The notes below the pieces were generated by a model. The model did no database searches, was not told the DNA's origin, and saw nothing but the letters and a program-made list of their open reading frames with translations. A program made the translations under genes and the position numbers. From the NCBI GenBank assembly GCA_030770425.1, contig JASJFT010000100.1, positions 101,937-165,936 on the forward strand: a stretch of DNA of 64,000 nt, given 5' to 3'. This DNA is from Darksidea phi. Taxonomy: Eukaryota; Ascomycota; Dothideomycetes; Pleosporales; Lentitheciaceae. Below are positions 23,167-34,888 of the stretch, piece after piece; position 1 is the first letter of the stretch; each line of letters opens with the position of its first letter.

Positions 23167-23815
23167 ATGGGTCTCGCATCGTCCCGTCCGTTCCTCGTTC
23201 TCTGCGCAGTCGCGCTGGTCGCGGTAACGTCAGCAGCAGCAACGCCAGCATCGCTTCATATTCTTCAAAGTACGACAGGAGTGCAAATCCCAGACGGTGC
23301 ATGCACATTCCGCGTCTACGAAATCCAAATGTGCAACGCTACAGTCGGCCTGCTTCCGCCATTTATAACGACGTATATTCAAATCAACAAAGTGTTTGCA
23401 GCTAATGGTGGTGTTGTCGTTGATGTTGCTGCGTTGAGACCGCGACAGCAGTATAATAGCTATCAGAGACTGGATCTGGATGAAGTGTTTGAGGTTGCGA
23501 AGCTTGGAGATGGGCAAAGTTTGAGTGTTCGGGTGGAGAAGGGGTCTGAGGGATTGAAGTTTACGTATGGGGACTTGGAGTGGAGATCAAGTGATACAGC
23601 TGTGGAAGAAGGAAGTGCATGGTGCGAGGCTGGAGAGTGGACGGTTGGTGGTGAGGAATGGACTTGTGACAGTGGTAGAGATAGAAGGAACAGGGTAAGT
23701 CAACTCGACGGATGCGCATTCAGAAGAGAGGACTAGATTTGCTAATGGAGATTAGAGGAGAAACTTGACATGCGGTTTTTCATGCGCGAAACAGGAAAAT
23801 ACGGAGCTGAGATGA
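23167..23815 (+). CDS. Small secreted cysteine-containing protein, function unknown
   Basis: Predicted 195 aa from exons 23167-23694 and 23756-23815. The intron is GTAAGT...GCTAAT...ATTAG, and splicing restores a Cys-containing tail, TCGFSCAKQENTELR. An N-terminal signal peptide (LASSRPFLVLCAVALVAV, then ATPAS) is clear. The mature part has six cysteines, in DGACTF, IQMC, SAWC, EEWTC and TCGFSC. This suggests a disulfide-bonded extracellular domain of about 170 residues. I do not recognise the family. Size, secretion and Cys content would make it a candidate effector or surface protein, but this is inference. The open frame extends far upstream without a stop; I chose the ATG that starts the signal peptide. 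Confidence 0.7.
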
Positions 23816-25804
23816 TATCAGCCTGTGGATCAAGGCACTCTACCTCTGGCTTCGGGATGGTGTTGGGGAGATTAAGAAGGGGTCGTTCGCATCTCTTTCG
23901 CCACCATCGAAAAGACTGTATTTGCCTGAGACTGGGACACGGCATGAATGTTGGGGAAGGGGCGGAGTCGTGGTAGGAATACCCATTGTCCGTGCCGTCT
24001 CCATAAAAGGAAAACGAGCACGCTGCTCGACACAGCCAACCAACTGCATTATGCAGAGAATGAAACAATCAATCTCCAAAATCCATCCATCATTATTATC
24101 ATCATCATAATCCTCCATCCATCTGTCCGTGCTTGACAGGTGCAAAGCATGCCATCGGGGCTTCGGAGGATTCATCGCACCGTGACGCAAATCGATGCGT
24201 CGAGCCCTACCAAACTACAAAGCAGCATAATGTCCGGAAAATCCTCCACATTGCGGGGTTGGATATGGACTGTTGGCATGCGCAGGGCGGAATGTTTCTT
24301 TCATGCGTTCTCGCCGGAGGCAGACGAACTGCGGTGCAGATGGCAGATGCTGACGTGTAGGATGGTACGATGGTCTAGATGACATGCCCTTGTCCGTCAG
24401 CTCTCCGCATAGCTGATTCTCCTCTTGATCTCCGCAATAAGGATCGGTTCCGAACAGTCAATTAGCCCACAATAACACCAATTTTTATACTCCAAGGCAT
24501 GTTGATGCAGGACCTATGTTCTGGATATATTCACTAATAGCCGAATGGAGACGATGGACACGTAGCCTAAGGGGGGACAGACCGCGATTCAAGATCCGAC
24601 TCTGAGCATCAGGATAAAAATGATAGGCCCACGGTTGTCTACTGCTGCGAAGACCTTGAGAGTCCTTGTACGATGGACGCGTAGCCAAACGACGTCGCCC
24701 TTCTCGTGGCCCTGGCGGTGGCCAACCTCAGCCTCGACCTCCACCGACGCGCGGCCATTCCTCTAACCGCACCATCGCATCACTGCTCCGTTCCCATCTC
24801 TTCCTTGAAAATTTCTCCGAAGCCGTCGTCGTCGATGATTGATGAAGACGTTGGTAATTGTAGATGGTAGAAGTAGGCCTAAGCACTTCGGCCAAGTTTT
24901 TGTTGGGGGGAGAGCCTCGGACGCCTCAGTCGACTGCGCTACTGTTTCAGCTTCCGCGTGAACTGTCCACCCACTTCGATTAGTAGCTGGCTTCTTTGCA
25001 AGCTGTGTGTGATGGAAGTCTAGCTGTCTGCGAAATATCTTCATGCTTGATTATTGATCTCTGGTGAAGTTTTTGCTGCCTGGTGCGCTTTTGTGGGGAG
25101 CTTTTCGATTCGTGACGCCTCGAAATTGCTCGTTGACATCGCAGGTCCATCGAACGAGTGACACTTACGCCTCACCACCACATCAAGTCCTGCTAGAGGG
25201 CGGAAATTAGTCTCAAGAAGCGATGGCGGGGGTGCCTTGAAATGAAAGGCAAACTCTCCAGTGGTAGGACTGTTTGAACTCTCGTTTCAATCACCTCAGC
25301 AGACGATGCTCGAACAAGATGTATGGCAATCGTAACCCGAGTGGACGCCACACTCATTTGCCGTCATCAGAATTCTCGGACTCCGCTGGCCATTGCGTTT
25401 CGGTGAGCTGAGGGTGCTAATTAAGGAGGCCGAGATCGTATGGAGATCGTATTGCGGTATGGTAAGTCGAAGCGGTATTGTGGAGCATATCTTTACTACC
25501 GCTGCGGCGATCTTCTTGGTAACATGGGAGAGAGAGAGGATTACCGTGCGCGCAGAGAGTGTGGGAAGGTGCGTGCGAGAGAATGCATTGCTTGGCTGTT
25601 TGCTTAGAACTAATCATGCCGACGAGTTCGTATTCTAGTTCAGGAACGCGTAATTATCATTTCGAGTTAATCGCCTTCGAAGAGAGGCTATCCTATCGTG
25701 ACACAAACCGTGCATACCCTGAGAAGCCAAATCCATACCCAACACAGAAGATTGGAAGACCCGGAACGCCATTGTGTGTACACCACGTACGAAGTATGCG
25801 TCGC
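23816..25804. other. Intergenic, no gene seen
   Basis: About 2 kb without a supported gene. An ATT/ATC trinucleotide run lies at about 24088-24110. Short frames on both strands show no domain or splice pattern. Confidence 0.45.
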
Positions 25805-26576
25805 TCAGTGATAGCCCCCGTGGTTCTTGTGCTTTTTGGCTTTGAGCGCATCCTCCGCCTTGTGTCCCATGAAGGCTCCCGCCAGAGCTCCCATAATGCC
25901 ATGTCCGCCCATCTTGTTGCCGCCCATGTATCCCGCGGCGCCGCCTCCGAGTGCGCCTAGTAGACCGCGGTCACCCTCTGCCTGCGCATTTGGGTCGGTG
26001 GGACCATAGCCCTGGCCTGGCTGTCCGCCGCCATAGTGCTGCCCTTGAGGATATTGCTCCTGGGGATAAGCGCCTTGTTGCGGAAACTGTTGAGAAGGGG
26101 CTTGGCCCGGGTACTGTTGCTGTCCGTATTGTCTGCGTGCACGCGTTAGTCCATGTTTCAAAACGGCACCCGGAGAATCGCCATATGGATCACTAGTTTT
26201 AATAGCCCCCACAGGACACTTTCATCTCAAGACTGTTCCATCGGATGTAGGAAGCAGATTGAGAAGCTTACCCTTGCTGTTGCTGTTGCCCGTAGGCATC
26301 ATAGGGCGCTACACCTTGGCCATGTTGGAATCCGCCTTGCGCTGGAGGCCCATAGCCAGGGTGCTGCTGTGGTTGCTGTTCGCCGTAGTATCCACCTGCA
26401 GAGCCTTGCTGTTGGTGGGGTGGCGGGTATTGCTGTGGATAACTCTGGTCATAGCCTTGTTGTGGTGGCGCGCTGTGGCCGTAGCCTTGACTGGGTGCAG
26501 GCGATCCGTATTGATTGGGATACTGCTGCGGCTGCTGCTGGTAGCCTTGGTTGTAGGAATCGTAGGGACCAGACAT
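25805..26576 (-). CDS. Gln/Gly/Tyr/Pro-rich protein with C-terminal glycine zipper
   Basis: 210 aa from exons 26272-26576 and 25805-26132 (minus strand). The 139-nt intron is GTAAGC...GACTAAC...ACGCAG and splits one Gln run from the next in frame. The first 150 residues are low-complexity (MSGPYDSYNQGYQQQPQQYP and similar), prion-like in composition. The C-terminal part, LLGALGGGAAGYMGG then GIMGALAGAFMGHKAEDAL, is a glycine-zipper segment able to form a helical hairpin in a membrane or self-associate. It ends in a basic KAKKHKNHGGYH tail. Proteins of this plan are widespread in ascomycetes, mostly uncharacterised, and sometimes linked to stress. No enzyme motif is present. Confidence 0.85.
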
Positions 26577-28091
26577 TGCGATGTAGTGTAGAAATTGCCG
26601 ATGCAGATGAGGTGTGAGTTGGAGGTCTGGTGGAAGCGGCGGAAGAGGGGTTATCGAGGGGTAGCGATGACGAGAGCAGCAATTGAAAGGCAACACCGAA
26701 GAGGCCTTCTTTATACACTACGGCAGCGATATCCGATCTGCCGACTGGCAAGGAGGCGAAGTAGCCCGAGAAGATTCGAGCTGGACTCAGCCCCAGCCAT
26801 CCCGAACCATTCCCAGGCGCGAACGGCATGTCCCCGCGTGCAAAAGCCACTCTTGTCGTAGCGATTGCGCCCAGCGAACAGCCGCGAGGCCGGTTGCTCT
26901 CAGCGCTGCACGATTCGCTGCTGGAAAGCGAGGTTGCTACGACCTAGGTGCCGTGGTGCCGTGGTACTGTGGCACTGTGGTACTGCTGGTACTGCTGGTG
27001 TGGGCTTCCACACACTGCGCCGCGCGAGGCTGGTCGGCTTCGCATCGCCCGTGCTGTTGCGCCATTCCCCTCAGGCAACAGGCATTCCCCGTGCAAGTCG
27101 TTCAGGAAACAACCTCTTCCGTTCTTGTCGCTAGGTGCGAAACTTCTTGTGCCTCTCTGAGTTCACCAAGTCGCTACGACTGGGCGCTCGGCATCGGCCT
27201 GACGCCGGCCGAAAAAGCGTTCCCAGGCGTGTACAATACGCCATCCAGGCGCAGCACTCGTCGCAACAGTGTGGCTTGTCCGTCGTCATTCGTCATTCGT
27301 CATTGGCACACTCATACAGCCCGTTTCTTCCGAGATTCGCAAAGGGGGAGACGCCCCTCGCCTGTGTGCGCAGATGGAGACAAAGAGATGCGCCGTGTGA
27401 ACAGCATGTTCACGGCACTCCCGACAACAGCCACGGCCGGTCTCACTTTATGCCCCTGTGGCGCCGATCTGCTGCTCGCGCTAGCCAGTGTGCCAGCGTT
27501 GCCGGAAGCGGGTGTTGAAACACCACCACCCTGCCCTGAGACAGGTCCAACACAAGCTCGAAGGAGGCGCTTCAAACCCTCTAGGCCATGATTTCCAAAT
27601 AGGGCCAGTTGGCCTCTGCCCAGACCCCTAATTGTCCCGTTCTTGGGCATTGATGCGCCCGGTCAATGTTAATTTGACCTCATCGCGCGGCGAGGTGTGC
27701 CCACACGCCGCCGCTCCTCTCAAACCGACATGGGATCAGAATCGACTCACTGCTAGCGTCTTTTATGCGCTTGTTCATATGCCCTCCATCCTCCCGCATT
27801 AACCATGTAGTCCCAAGCGTTCGCCCAGCTTCCTGCTGCACCGCTGCTGACTTGCCTCTCTCTTGTCCTTCGTTCGCAGCCGGGCTGCTGTTGCTAATAC
27901 TTCATACCTTCGTTCATCCCACCTTCCCTTCCTTTTCTCGCAGCGGTCCTGGCAGGCTTGGGACTGTAGAGCTACATTCGATTTCGAGCATCTTGACCGC
28001 CGGCCGATCTTCAGATGTTGTTTGTGGACTCTAAGCGGCAGGAAGCTTGAGAGGGGCGTACCCCATCCACCGCCTCATCATTTTGGATACA
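26577..28091. other. Intergenic, no supported gene
   Basis: A long plus-strand open frame (26683-27591) overlaps other frames of similar length and has no recognisable domain; it is probably chance openness in GC-rich DNA. Short direct repeats occur at 26948-27000 (GTGGTAC and CTGGTACTG words) and 27285-27304 (CGTCATT three times). The stretch 27760-28091 may be the promoter and leader of the next gene. Confidence 0.4.
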
Positions 28092-29906
28092 ATGCCGGTT
28101 CCGAGGCTTCGTCGAAGGGAGGATCGGGTGGAGTACGTTGTGGTGCGGGGGACTACGCTGGACGGCATGGAAGAGTTGGATGGCTTTGAGAGCATACCGA
28201 AACCGACGACTCCAAGCGACCCGAAGAGACGCCAGCTTCAGCCAACGCCAACGCCAACGCCAACACCAACACCAACACCGACACCGACACCGACACCCTC
28301 GGGATACGAAAGTGATAGTGAAGACGAGTATGACGACGAGGGCGGCGGACAACCACCGGTAGGGACCATGGGCAATTGCGGATGGCGGCGATGCTGATTT
28401 GAGCAGGTTTTGGTGACGATGACTGTCGCTGCTTCACAAGCGATGGGGACACAAGGACCGGCACTGGCGAATGAAGATCCAACCGAGACTGTGGTAGTGG
28501 AGATCCCGCCGCCGTCTACCCAACCACGCCAGGGAGGACAACGAGGAATATCCTCGACCACTCAACATCTTCTCATTGCCGCTGGTTCGATTGGTATGAT
28601 GACATACTAGACGGAAGATACATATAGCTAACTAGGACAGGTGGAACAATCATCATCGTGATGATCATCATGGCTATCTACACTATGCGAAAACGAGGTC
28701 TCACGCTGTCCCAAGCAGTCCAACAAGGGAGGAACCAAGTGACACGACGCGGACCCCCGCCGCCTCCGAAGACTTACCAAGATACCTGGGACGTCAAGCA
28801 GGACTACGGCTCTCAGAGAAACAACTCGATTGCTCCTCCCGCAGCAGCAATGGCTCGATCGGACTCAATCTCCTCACAGAGACCTGTGATGGCTCTCGGA
28901 CGCAGCGATAGGTATGGCTCCTAATTTCTTCTCCTACGCCCAAATATCGCACCTCCGCAGCTACCCCTCGATTGCTTGAATAAGACAGAATGATGAGATT
29001 TCGCAATATCCGTATGAAATGTCGACTTAGTGTTCATTATACTGACTATCTAGCTTCCACCGCCAAGGATCGCAAAGAAGCGCCTCTCCAATCAATCAAC
29101 AAAAAAGCTTTCTCCTAGATTCACCTCCGCCTCCACGCCGAAAAAACTCCCACCGACGTGACGATAGTGGCGCGCCCTCTTCACAGGTACTAGGAAATCA
29201 GGACCTACGCCGCAGCGCCTCGACGCGAAACACTCGATCGATCGATGAGGATGCCTCCGAACTCCGATACAATGACCCTGTCCAAGAAGGTGCTCCATCA
29301 ACTTTACCCCCGCCACCAACCTTCAAGCAGTTCCTCTTCAACCGACCCTCAATGTCTGGGAAACCAGCGGTTGGAGGCATGGCGAGTAGGTTTAGCTGGA
29401 CAAACTCAAACGCACCGCAGACACCCCGCGAGCAGGGCCGCGAAGATACTGGTCAGATTGGCCGCGACAGTTACATGACGACCCGATCTTCCGTCCCACG
29501 CTTCCGCACTGTTGACTCTTGGGTCAACCAGCAAACCAACCGCCTTGAAGAACAAAAGCTAAAGGACCAATTCCGCCTAACATCGACTTCTACCGTGTAC
29601 TCGGATGATACTCTCGACCGCATCCCGGAAGTCCCCGCTATGCCACAAAACGTGCAAGCGTTGCGCGAAAACTCCACCCACTTGAGCAATACATTGCCGC
29701 CGAGGATGCCTGGTACACCTCCGGCCCAGCCTCTGAAGGGTTTACCGGGCAAGAACATCAGACATGAACGACACGACACACGCACCACCGTCGACACCGC
29801 GCCCATCTTCCGTCAGCATCCAGGTACTGAAGTACGCTTTAGCACACGGAGTGCCGTTCCCTCTGAGATACTTGACCGCGGCCAAAACGCGAATGTCCTG
29901 TCATGA
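28092..29906 (+). CDS. Single-pass membrane protein with Pro-Thr repeat, function unknown
   Basis: 525 aa from four exons: 28092-28358, 28407-28593, 28641-28911 and 29054-29906. All junctions keep frame and have GT-AG borders. Residues 1-45 are charged with no signal peptide. Then comes a (PT)n run, an acidic patch (YESDSEDEYDDE), and a Thr/Pro-rich stretch. One transmembrane helix spans about 143-165 (LLIAAGSIGGTIIIVMIIMA) and is followed by basic YTMRKR. The C-terminal 350 residues are Ser/Pro/Arg-rich and probably cytoplasmic, with PPPPP runs that could bind SH3 or WW domains. The plan resembles fungal wall-sensor-like or polarity membrane proteins, but no signature domain is present, so function is left open. 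Confidence 0.75.
28242..28297 (+). repeat. Hexanucleotide repeat encoding Pro-Thr
   Basis: About nine tandem copies of CCAACG/CCAACA/CCGACA. In the gene frame they read as alternating Pro-Thr. The third-position drift suggests an old expansion kept in frame. Confidence 0.9.
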
Positions 29907-31349
29907 TCGAAGCAGCACTCTCTCTTACATTCGTCAATTTCGTACCTCCGTTGTCGCTGCGTTTTCGTTTTGGAAGTACCCCTATCGGCGTTGTTCATTG
30001 CGTTTCGAGCGCAAAGCGGAAAGGTTAGTTCGAGCTAGGGAGAAGATCGGGCTGATGGTGTGTATCTTAATAGTTGGCGCCGTCTCTTTCGGGCATCTGT
30101 AAGTCTATGGTATGGTCCTTGTGTATATTTACTACGGAATGGATGGCCTGGCACGATGCGATTGAATTGAAAGTATCTTATATAATATCACGTTTAACTT
30201 CACCATCCTGTCCTTTTGCCCCCTCTCCGCTCCATTCCTGCATCACCGCGCACATGGGAACCATCACCCCGATGTCCCTGCCCATCAAGCTCTCCATATT
30301 CTCCACCCAGCCCATACCAACTTGGCACCACAACAGCCGGCCCCTGCCTTGGCCGCATCCGGCACTCTCAGACTATGCAACAATCTAAATCACATGCCGC
30401 ACATCTCAAATCAAGCGGAGCCCGTATGATCCGGACCCGAGTGCATGAGTTTTGCATGGATTAATGTGGCGTTTCGGGTTGTGGGGTAGCGCGTTTGGGG
30501 ACGCGCCGTCAATGGGCGAGGGGCATGCATGTTTGGAGGCGATGCAGGGGATGAATCGCGTGGTCATGTGAAGAGGGTAAACTGACTTCCATATAGGGAG
30601 TTGTTAAACATCGACTAGCGCCTTGTGGAGGGTTTGGCCGTCATTTGAAAGACAAAAAAATTTCGCGCTACGAAGGGTGGCGTGCGTAAAAGGTATCATG
30701 GGGGTGTTCTTCGACACTTCGTGGCTTGAATGCTCACCTTTTGCGACCACTGGTCAAACATGTTTGCCGTAAATGTCTTGTTTTATGATATCCCTCGCGT
30801 CCGCAGATTCGGCCACCACGCAGCCACACGGAGACTACTTCTTACTTTACTCACAGGGTTACGCCTGTTTTGCTATGGTGGTGTGGCACTTGTTCTGTCA
30901 TGCAATGGGTCCGAGATGTTGGGTGCACTACCACGGAGGAGGCCGCGGGATTCGAAAGCGGGAAATGTTAGCAAGTAAGGTGACCGCGTTATCTGCCTCT
31001 ACAGCGAGAATGTATTATTTTGTCCTTTTTCGGAGTTGCAATTTTGCCATCTATAGATATTTTGCTACAGGAGAGTGTTTTGAATGTAGCATACTATATT
31101 ATGTAGCTGGTAAGTAAGCTCAACAACAATTAGAGAACAAGCCTTCTAGACGACTATGATTTAGGGTATAGCTTGCATTAGGCTGGATTTCAAGTATATA
31201 GTAGTGCTGCGCTACGTATAAGATGTTACCTACCCTAATTTCTTCTCACCTCTTCATGGAATGCCGAATCCATCGGTCATCGAGTCCATGGTAAGCCACC
31301 AACGCAAGCCAGTTGTAACCGATAATCTAAGAGACATAGGATATCGCCC
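29907..31349. other. Intergenic, no gene seen
   Basis: About 1.4 kb of short frames only. An AT-rich patch with TATAG words lies near 31010-31240, next to the BVMO relic, consistent with decay. Confidence 0.45.
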
Positions 31350-32407
31350 CCAGTGAGCGGCAGCGTCCTCGACGACGATCGAAAGAAGGCCGACGACGAA
31401 AACTTCTCCACCGTTCCCCACGGCCAGTATTTGTATTTCGAGGAGGAAAAGGCGAGCTTCCGAAACGATCCGGACTACCATCTCGAGTACCGCCGGAACC
31501 TCGAAGGCACGGTCAACGAACTCTTCAACATGTTCATCAATGGCTATCCAGAATCTCAGGCCGCCCAGAAGTCTATGAAAGCCGAGATGATCAAACGCAT
31601 TGGCCCGGGCCACGAAGATCTTGAGAAGCACCTTATTCCTAGCTGGCCACCAGGATGCCGCCGTATCACGCCCGATGATGGATATCTAGAAGCTCTTTTC
31701 AAGCCGAACGTCACAACCGTACACGAAGAATTTGCACGAGTCATGCCCGAAGGTATTATTGATGCTAGCGGTCGGCTGCACGAAGTCGATATCCTCGCAT
31801 GCGCTACGGGATTTAGCCTTACTTTTATTCCACCCTTCGATGTACGATGTGTCAACGGCGTGAAGATGTCCGATGAGTTCACTCCAGAGCCCCCGGTGTA
31901 TCTCTCCGTTACTGTTCCCAAGTTCCCCAAATACTTCATTGTCAACGGCGTACGCGGACAGTAGGCATCAGGCACCGCACTACCGGCCCATGAGGCATCC
32001 GTCCAATACATCCTCAAATGTGCCAAGAACATGTCGGAAGATGGCATACGTGCGCTGGAAGTGGAGGATGAGGCGGTACTCAACCGTACGAGCACATCGA
32101 CGCCTGGCACCAGCGCTCGGTCTGGAACGCCAACTGCAAGTCGTAGTACAAGAATAACATCCGGGGAGGAAAGCCGTAGATTTAGGCTAGATCCGCGCTG
32201 CATTATGTGAAGACCATGATGGAGCCTGGATTCGAGCACTACAACATGAGGTATTGGAGCTCGAACATGTTCGCGTTCCCGGGATCCGGGAGAGTCGAGA
32301 CGGAGTATCCAGCACAGACCGGAGCCTTGACCGGGAGCGATATGAACGCAAGGCTGGCGGCGTATCTGAGGAATGAGGACGTGCCGTTCGAAAGTTTGAA
32401 CATATGA
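31350..32407 (+). pseudogene. Baeyer-Villiger (flavin) monooxygenase relic, C-terminal part
   Basis: The plus strand encodes the C-terminal half of a class B flavin monooxygenase: HGQYLYFEEEKASFRND, PSWPPGCRRITPDDGYLEAL, HEVDILACATGF, then TALPAHEASVQYILKCAK. These enzymes use FAD and NADPH to oxidise ketones to esters or lactones. The N-terminal FAD-binding Rossmann part is missing. The rest is broken by TAG codons at 31962-31964, 32144-32146, 32177-32179 and 32183-32185, each where the family is expected to have Trp (for example CKS-stop-YKNNI). A frameshift near 32087 moves the frame between RTS and YEHIDAWHQ. The tail SALHYVKTMMEP to YLRNEDVPFESLNI is still readable and ends at 32407. It cannot make a working enzyme. 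Confidence 0.85.
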
Positions 32408-32450
32408 CGAGGTCATTGGCGTCCTCATGATCGATACCGGGCCAGATAAT

Positions 32451-34369
32451 TCATAGCTTCGCAATCTGTGTAACTGTATCCGCCTTCCCAAAAGCCTCAT
32501 GACTCATTTCGCCCCCTTGGTTAATAATCCCATACCGCAACTTCACCGTCCTAAAAGCACTCTTCCATCCTTCAACCCCGTCATCATCCGTCTTGACCAG
32601 TTCGTCCAGCTGCGGATTCCTCGTGGTATGCACTATTGTTGAGAAGGATGTCCATGCACTATAGCCGTTTAATTGGCATGCCCAGGTGCCAATCAGAAAA
32701 CATGCAAGCGTGACTCCCAAGCCTGTTAGATACGAGATTGCTAGAACCTTCGGGTGGTAGTTGTAGTAGTTCATTGGGAAGGACATAGTCACGTCGACGA
32801 GGCGGGGCGTCGAGAAACTGGCGCTGCTGAGGAGACTTAGCGTGAAATTGTGGGAGAGGTCTTCAATGGCGGCGGCGAGCGACCCGTTGCGGCACATCCA
32901 GGGAGAAGTTGTTGACGTCAAGGTTTCTAGACCGCCCATGGCTCCGATGAATTCGGGACAGGCTACCAGGCCTGTTGTCATAATTGGGAGGTCGCCGCCA
33001 ATTACATAGGCGGAGCTCGGGCGGCGCATTTCTCCAAATGCGCCGCTGAGGAGTGTACCGAGCGCTAGTTGCATCGATATGTAGGCTCTGCCATTTGGAG
33101 GGAGCATCTGGGGGATTTGGTGGTAGCTGTAATTGAGGACGGGTTCGAGGTCGAGGCTAGCGATCGTAGTGGACTGAATGCCCCGCTCGAATACATAGTC
33201 TACGTTATACGATGCGTTGCGGAATTGGCATACTATATCTACTCCGCCAATGAGTATCATGTTATAGTTTTCTAGTCGGGTTCCGTTGTAGTAGATATCT
33301 GACCAAGCGGTCTTCTGAATACGCCCATAGCTATCCCACAATTCTGAAAGAGAGGTGTCGTTGCCTGCTAATTCTTTGAAATTGTCAAAGTCGTGGGAAC
33401 TAAGCGCATTGCTCAGGGATTGACATTTGAGACAAGGACCGTAGAATTGGATCGAGTACGATGAGTTTGGGTAGGGCGCTGCAACTGGTATGATGGACAT
33501 CCCAGCGGAGGTAGCTGTCAGCGTGCGTCCGACTCCTGGCGACGGAGATCCGATGTATATTCCCGCTTGTGTGTCACTCCACATGTTGACTGAGGTGGGG
33601 TGCTCTAGCTCAGCCCCATTTGTGGGGTCAAAGTTGGGATAAGGAACCGATTGCCTTGTTACATTGGTCGTCGATCTGCTCTCTACGGTCAGAGTTGCCG
33701 GTGTGACCAAAGCTGTCAGAGGCAATAGCCTGTCGAGTCGAGTGTCAGCATGATTAGTTTCCTGTTAGAGTGCATCGCTCACCAGGATGCTATTCCAATA
33801 AGAGTGAGAAGCTTTGCACTGGTCAACACGCTGAAATCGAAGAAAGACGTTGGACTCGATGTCAGCGTGAATGCAGCGTCGAGGCTCCGCAACGTTAGAG
33901 CCTTCCTCCTAGCGATGACCCATAGGTACTGAGAAAAAGCGACGCCAATGACGGCTGTAAACGCTGTTTTTGTAAGAAAGGCGAGGCCGGTTCCGATTTG
34001 TACAGCCCACTGTTGCTGGTCGGTAGATTCTACGATAGAGCCGTTAAAAGATTTATAGTATTGGTGATGACCTACGCCAAACCCAACGCCGGCCAGCAGA
34101 CCAAAAAGCATCATCGCTGGAGCTATCCAGCGCGATGGCCAAGGGAGCCGCGCTGTTGCCCCGGGGGCTAATTCTTCATAATCCGTTTTCATACTCAAAA
34201 GATGGGGGAACGTTTTCTTAATTGATGCCTGTGTTAAGGCGGACGAGGCTGAGAGCAATAGTATTAAGGCTCCGAGAAGACTTACGGCCAAGGCATTATT
34301 TATGCCTGCCCAGTCCCCCCATGCAAGGAAAAACGGCTCGGACTTTCGCAAGTCGACCGATCCCTGCAT
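32451..34369 (-). CDS. Multi-pass fungal membrane protein of unknown function
   Basis: 621 aa from exons 33783-34369 and 32451-33729 (minus strand). The intron is GTGAGC...CTAATC...CGACAG and joins IGIASW to LLPLTALVTPATL in frame. Hydrophobic helices lie near the N-terminus (ALAVSLLGALILLLSA), at MMLFGLLAGVGFGVGHH, in the TAFTAVIGVAFSQYLWV region, at LLTLIGIASWLLPLTALVT and near the C-terminus (VLAISYLTGLGVTLACFLIG). A large N-glycosylation-rich region (NVTR, NDTS, NGTR, NYSY, NFTL) sits between the last two and should be extracellular. This layout is a common uncharacterised ascomycete membrane family. The first hydrophobic segment may instead be an in-frame 57-nt intron (34229-34285, GTAAGT...ACACAG), so the N-terminus is uncertain. 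MKTDYEELAPG is an alternative start. Confidence 0.75.
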
Positions 34370-34888
34370 CAAACCCGGGGCGCCGGTGGCTGAAAGTGGA
34401 GACGACTAGCGGTACGCGAGGGGCCATTTTATCTACCGCAGGCATGATGTTAGACAAGATAGGAAAATGCCCCTGCCTGAACTCTCGAAACATGAAGGGT
34501 CTAGCTGCAGTAGTAGTTGTAATAGGCAGGCGGTAAGCAGCCGGCTATACTATTCGTAGTAATCCTGCATCACAACGCACCGGCGTCTCAGAGCGTACTC
34601 TACACCGGCTACGGAACTACGTCTTGAAGCCACAGCAACACCGGGGGTTAGAAAATGAACAAACTTAGAATGAACCAAACGAACGCTCAGCGAAAAGGCA
34701 GCAATATTTTCGACAATTCTCTACGTAAGAAGATAGAGTATTGTAGGCTTAATCGCGAGTAATTAGCGCTGATAGTTTGAGTCCGTTCGTTTCTGGCCCC
34801 CACGTAAGCAATTTCTTGCACCCTGGCAATTACCACCATCCTAATAACCTCGTCTTACGATTCATCTGCTAGCAGTGAAAATGTTCTT
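34370..34888. other. Intergenic, no gene seen
   Basis: Upstream of the membrane-protein gene. A minus-strand open frame (34296-34493) overlaps it, with nothing recognisable. Confidence 0.4.

Noticed and set aside
26683..27591. 302-codon plus-strand open frame
   Set aside because: Overlaps several similar-length frames in GC-rich DNA, composition is Arg/Ser/Ala-rich without domain, and no start context or splice pattern supports it.
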